DNA from: Mycoplasma bradburyae
GTDB taxonomy: Bacteria; Bacillota_I; Bacilli_A; Mycoplasmatales; Mycoplasmoidaceae
NCBI RefSeq assembly: GCF_024338845.1
Contig: NZ_CP101414.1
Location: 868,001-932,000, forward strand
Length of the DNA stretch: 64,000 nt
Direction: 5' to 3'
Shown here: positions 59,054 through 64,000 of the stretch, in pieces
Numbering within the stretch: position 1 is the stretch's first letter
Layout of the letters: each line of letters starts with the position of its first letter
The notes under the pieces: model-generated
Database searches by the model: none
What the model was told of the DNA's origin: nothing
Seen by the model: only the letters and a program-made list of their open reading frames with translations
Made by a program: the position numbers and the translations under genes

Positions 59054-62000
59054 TTACATTCATTGGTCGATGTAGTTATGAGCATCTCTTAATGATAAGA
59101 AGAAGATAGTTTTTTTAAGTTTTTGATCAAATACACTGAACAATTCTGAACGATAAATTAATTTTGTTCTAGAACCTACAGAATCTAAATAAACAGTTTT
59201 TCTAGCTTTTAGCAATTCGTTAAATTTAGCTTTTAATGTATCGTGACTTGCTGAAGCATCATTGTTGTTATAGAAAATAAATTCTGTTGAATTTAAACCA
59301 AATTTACCAATTCCTTTAGCTACACCAATTTTAGTTTCAGGATCATAGCTAACGATTTCAGTGATTTTAATGTTCTTACTAGGTTGATATAAATAACCAC
59401 CAGCTTCATTACTTGGAACTTGAACTAGTGTTCAATTTTGAGCTTTGTTTAATTCATCTCTTACAACAACTGCTGATAAATTGTTTTTATTTGAAATATA
59501 GCTACCATTTAAAGAAGTTGATACAGTGTGAGGAATAGTAATTAATGAATTAGATAGTAATGTCGCTAATAAGTTTTGGTAAAGATCAATTAAATTACTT
59601 GAAGCATAAACACCAGCAACACTTGAACCTCTTGTAGGTTTGTGTAATGAATAAATCTTATTAACATTATTTATATAAGCTTTATCCATAGCATATAGGT
59701 TTTTATTTTCTAACCATTCAGTAATTTGCAGATCTTTTATCTTATCAATATCAGTTGGTGAATATTGTTTTTGATTGTAGTATAAGAACGATGCGTTTTG
59801 CGGTCTTGTGATTTGAATCGGCTTAATTAACTTAATATCTTTAATAGTTCTTTCTTTTAAAGTTTTTAAACCTAATAATCAAGTTTTCTTATAACCACCA
59901 GTCCATACATATTGAACTTGACCAATTTGGAACACGTAGTAGTATTCTTCTTCTGTTGGAAAGAAAACATTTACCAATAAAACAGCAATGTGCATAGCCA
60001 CTGTTAATCCATAGAAAACAGGAGATAAAGCACCAACTATTGCAGTACCTTTTTTAATAAATGAAGTAAATTCACCAGCTAAAGATAAAGAAACAGAAAT
60101 AGTTGAAGCAGCTGTTTGTAATCCAGCAATAACTAAATCCTTAGTACGGTTTAATACACTTGGACTATTTATTAAAGTATTAACTGTTACAGCAGAACTT
60201 AAAATTGTTGCAAAACCTTCAAGTACTGAACTAATTACAAAAACTGTTTGTAATTTTTTCTGATCTTTTTGTAATTTTTCAAGAGCACTTAATTCATTAA
60301 CATTAACTTCTTTTGGATTTTGAAGAATTGCAGGAGATCCTGCTTTCTTAGAAGTTGAAAATGTTTCTGAATTATTAATAACAACTTTATTAGCGTTTTC
60401 ATTAGTATTACTAGTTGAGGGTTGTTCTGAGTCATCTTCTACTAATCTAGTTGATGATCTTAGTGATAAACTTGCAGATCTAGCTTCTGGTTTGTTATTA
60501 ATTACAGAAGGAAACTGTTGCATGTAAGTTAGATACAAATCAACATAGTGATCACTTGATAAAGATTTTACAAAAGTACTTACTTGAGATAAATATTCTT
60601 CAGCTTTTTTAAGATCAGTTTTTTGAACTTCTTTTATTTTTCTGTATAAATTACGAATGTAAATAACTGTTCCAAAATCAACATTAATACCTTGTAAGTA
60701 TTCTAAAACATTCTTAGGGATATCAGCAAATAGTTCTCTTACTTTTGGTCTTTGGGTTGGAACATCTCTTAAAACTAATGGAATTTCGTTTTTAATAGTT
60801 TCAATAGCACTAGTTTGTAAAAATTGGTTACGAATTCATTTTAAGCTAAAAGCATCTTGGAAACCATTAATAATTCTTAATGTATTTTCATCAAGATTAT
60901 TTTGCATTAATGAACTTGGACTAAATCCAGCTACGAATAATGCTTGAGTTAGGTTTTGAGCTGATAATAATCATCAAATAGCTGAAAGAGTTGGTCAACT
61001 GTTTTTAATTTTAGTTTCAATTTCTTGAATTTGTTTATCACCAAATAGATTTATCCCTTTGATTGTATCTATTAAACCTTGTTCATTTAAAATCGCACCT
61101 GGTGTTGCAGCAACTATGTTAGACAACATTAGCATTGTCATAAAGATAGTTAAATTCGAAAATTGATCATATAAGTTTGGCAATAGATTTTCAAGACTAG
61201 CTGATACATCAAAGTCGTTGTTGCCAATACCAAAATAAACTTTAAATGAGAATGAGTTTCCGTTTAAATCTTTATTAGCAAGAATATCGAAACCGCTTGG
61301 TTTAGCATAACTATTAATTAGTTGTAATGTGCTATCAATTTTATCTGATAACTTAATAAAGAAATCTTTTAATAAGAAAATAATTTGTTCTTTTGCTTTA
61401 TTAGCAATTAAACTATCTAATAGGTAAGAATATAAGATGGGGATTTTATAGAATGAACTAAAACGCTTAGCTTTATTAAATTTAGCTACAGTATCTAATA
61501 AACCTTTATAAACTTCAGGTTGTTGAATTTTTAGTTGATAAATGAAATCTGCTCAAGCTAAATTAAGTTTTAAATTATTAGAATACTGTGCTGTTCTTAA
61601 TTCTTGTTCGCTATAAGGGAAATAAAAAATAAAATCTTTAGTTTCAAGGTTTCTATTTAATACTTTAATTTCCTTTTCATCACCAATGCTAATTTCGCCT
61701 AATAAGAAGTCAAATCCTGATGTAACTATATCAGATGAAATAGAACGATATAAACCAATTGGTAAAGTACTAGTCTTTGTTCAATTAGCTGGATTTGTTA
61801 TCGTGTTAATATCAGCATTACCTTGGAATAATAACGGACCATAAAAATCATAGTTATCATCTTCAGAAGTATCTACAAAATATTGTGATGCATTGTTATT
61901 AGCACTTATTCTTTGGTAATGAACTGGAATATCTTTTGCAGGAACATTGCTTTTGATTTGTTGAACTGTATCACTTAAATTTAATGAAGGATCTACATTG

Positions 62001-62647
62001 ATAGTAGTTGTTGTATCACCTTTATTAATTTCAACCTGCAGTTTAGAATTCTTAGTAATGTAATTAAATAGTTTTAAACGTTCTGTTTGACTATTTTTTC
62101 TTAATTCGTCAACATTAATTGGTTCTGAATTAGTATTATCGCTATTTCGTAGAACAACAATTTTACCTGCTTCTTCAGATAATAAATCCTTTTTAGTTTC
62201 AATATAAGCAGTTAAATCAGCTTGAGAACTAAACAAAGATCCGTCATAAAACAAAACATTATCTTCTCGATATAAAGAATCTTGTGCTTGTTCTTTTTTA
62301 GCATAGACATTTTGATCAAATCCTACAAACCCTTCTTTAAGAGCTGATGGTTCATAAAAGTTTTTTGCAAATACATTATCGTATAAACTCTTAGTTTTTG
62401 GATCTGTATATGACTGATAATTTTCAACTAAATCATTTGAAGATAAAAGAGAATAATAGCTTTCCTTGTTAACTTTTTCACCTTTATATTCTTCAGAAGA
62501 GCTAGCAAAACTTGGAGCAGTTTTTTCTAGTTCAGATGACTGTCTTACAATAGGTCTTATTACATTATTACAAGACGATAAAATGAATGAAGGTAATATA
62601 AATAACCCTATTGCTAATTGTTTTTTGAACAATTTAGATTTTTTCAT
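59054..62647 (-). CDS. Large lipoprotein with internal membrane segments, unknown function (1197 aa)
   Basis: The protein starts with a lipoprotein signal, lipobox ILSSC with Cys26. About 1170 residues follow, mostly Asn/Lys/Leu/Ser-rich. Two or three hydrophobic segments lie near residues 820-880 (ISVSLSLAGEFTSF, GLTVAMHIAVLLVNVFF), unusual for a simple lipoprotein, and a stretch rich in Ser and Glu precedes them. The region near residue 500 also carries an apolar helix (FMTMLMLSNIVAATPGAIL). The frame is intact with TGA as tryptophan, from ATG 62647 to TAA 59054. It may form part of a multi-protein surface complex with its neighbours; no family is recognised. Confidence 0.74.
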
Positions 62648-62666
62648 ATCAATTAAAATTTAGTTT

Positions 62667-64000
62667 TTAAATTTTTGTAAAGAAACCTGAGAATTTACTT
62701 CTAATTGATGAACTTCAAGAAGTTAAACGATTTTTAATTTTAGTAGGACGAAGTACATTATTATTTGCAGGCACTTTATTCAATTCAGTTTCATCTCACA
62801 TTCCAAAGTGTGATCTGTATCAAGGGAATTGAATACTATCATCTTTAGGTTTTTTAGTGAATACACTCTTAATTTGTGATCCTCATCTATTTAATCTACT
62901 TAAGATAGATGAACCAAATCTTGAAGCTTGAGTATCATTAAGATTAACACTGTAACCTTTTTCAGTTGATGAAGTTGATTTAATTGTGTCGTAATTTCTT
63001 TCGGGTAACGGAGGAGGAACTTCAGCTAATTCTTTTAGAGCTTGTTGTCTCTTCTTCATTTCATTAACTTCATTAATAGTAGCATCTGAAGCAACAGCTG
63101 GTTTTCTTGTTTTATCAATTCTTGCGTAAATTGAGTAATCAGTTTCTTGTTTTTCTTTATTATCATCAGTAACTAAAATAATTGAGTTTTTAGAACTGTC
63201 ATAAACTGATTGGTAATCGCTAACACTACCATAAAGATCAACTTTAGGAATTGCGTATACAGATGAACCTGATTGATAAAGATTTTCGGTTAATAAAGCA
63301 GCTGCATAAACTGATGGGTCAGTTGAGTTACTTCTAGATGAGAATAGTGATTTTAATGAAGCAGCAGTTTCATATTTGTTAGCTTCACTTAATGATTCAA
63401 CTGGCAAGAATACTGGTGATACTTTTCTTTCATTATTTACACCATTATAAGTAACTTGAGCTAAGTAGAATCCTTGTTCAAATACATTCTTACCCTCTCT
63501 TGTTAATTTTTTAGCAACTACATCAACTGGTTGAGAAATTAATGGTCTTCCTAAATTATCTCTAGGAACAATGCGTTTTTCTAAACGTTTACCACGGAAA
63601 CCATCAGATAATACTGTCAAGAAGCTTAAGTTGCTAGTTTGACCTCTTGAAGGTTTTATGTTGCTAGTTTTAGTTAATTCTTCTTCAATATCGCTAATTG
63701 AATAAGATCTAGCAATTCCGCCTTTAGAGAAAATTGAGTATTCACTTGAAGAACTTGATGTAGAGCTTGTGCTAGCTGTTGAATTAGATCTAGATAAGAA
63801 TCTCTTAGCAGAATCTTTGTCGCTCTGGCTTGGTTTAGCAACTGTTGAATCAGATTCGTTAAATAATTTATCTAAATCATAACTTTCTCATGAATCAGTT
63901 GAACTAGAACTTGTTGAGTTAGATCTCTTGAATGCGCTTGGTGATGTAACATTACTATTCGAACTTACAGAAACATCATCGAAACTAATCTCACCAGAGT
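62667..64000 (-). CDS. Ser-rich protein with Pro-rich segment, unknown function (5' end outside window)
   Basis: The visible 444 residues are the C-terminal part of a larger protein. The first ~120 are very rich in Ser, Thr and Asn (STASTSSTSSSSSEYS, KRSNSTSSSST). Then comes a folded-looking region (FEQGFYLAQVTYNGV, SSVYAIPKVDLYG), a Pro-rich AEVPPPLPERNYDTI and a basic C-terminus ending SSIRSKFSGFFTKI. There is no membrane helix in the visible part. Such composition is common among cytoskeletal or adhesion-accessory proteins of mycoplasmas, but I do not recognise the protein. It ends 19 bases before the lipoprotein gene, so they form one operon. Confidence 0.7.

Overview
The window comes from a mollicute (Mycoplasma in the broad sense). 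TGA is read as tryptophan throughout: the glycosidase, ABC transporter, F1-like ATPase and lipoprotein genes are open only under genetic code 4. DNA is very AT-rich and almost every gene lies on the minus strand. Two gene orders, rplK-rplA-pth-tilS and rpoE-fba-ychF, match the order I know from Mycoplasma genitalium (MG081-084 and MG022-024), so the M. pneumoniae phylogenetic group is likely. A relative of M. gallisepticum is my best guess, as inference only. I see no tRNA, rRNA or CRISPR array.

Layout by window coordinate (transcription mostly runs right to left). 1-5.9 kb: alpha-glucan breakdown, with three GH13 enzymes (trehalose-6-phosphate hydrolase/oligo-glucosidase type, type I pullulanase, alpha-amylase type) and a GntR/UTRA regulator. 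6.0-24.0 kb: a defence and accessory island. It holds a type III restriction subunit, four tandem mod methyltransferase genes each interrupted by an (AG)n tract, a cysteine/histidine-rich unknown protein, a Gabija-like pair (GajA nuclease/ATPase and GajB helicase), two decayed IS3-family elements and a half-length HsdS. 24.3-34.4 kb: a seven-gene maltodextrin-type ABC transporter operon, including an 886-residue binding lipoprotein and a MalF permease fused to a coiled-coil extension of about 550 residues. 35.5-41.3 kb: housekeeping genes tilS, pth, rplA, rplK, tdk, ychF, fba and rpoE.

41.4-54.3 kb: a complete F1-like/X0 ATPase operon (multi-pass membrane protein, 166-aa protein, gamma-like, 163-aa protein, 738-aa membrane-anchored protein, alpha, beta), followed at once by two MIP-type serine protease lipoproteins. 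This is the arrangement expected for the mycoplasma immunoglobulin-cleaving MIB-MIP/F1-like ATPase system, but I recognise no MIB gene here. 54.7-64 kb: a coiled-coil membrane protein and an operon of three large surface or cytoskeleton-like proteins that I do not recognise.

How it fits together: glucan uptake (24-34 kb) and glucan hydrolysis (1-6 kb) probably form one regulon. A 13-base motif is shared by the pulA promoter and the transporter promoter, and the island sits between the two halves. Only one of the four mod genes is in frame in this sequence: Mod4, (AG)17. Mod1 and Mod3, both (AG)10, are phase-off, and Mod2, (AG)13, is off and also carries a nonsense codon. The most unusual features are the four-copy phase-variable mod array, the coiled-coil-MalF fusion, the Gabija-like module and the ATPase-protease operon.
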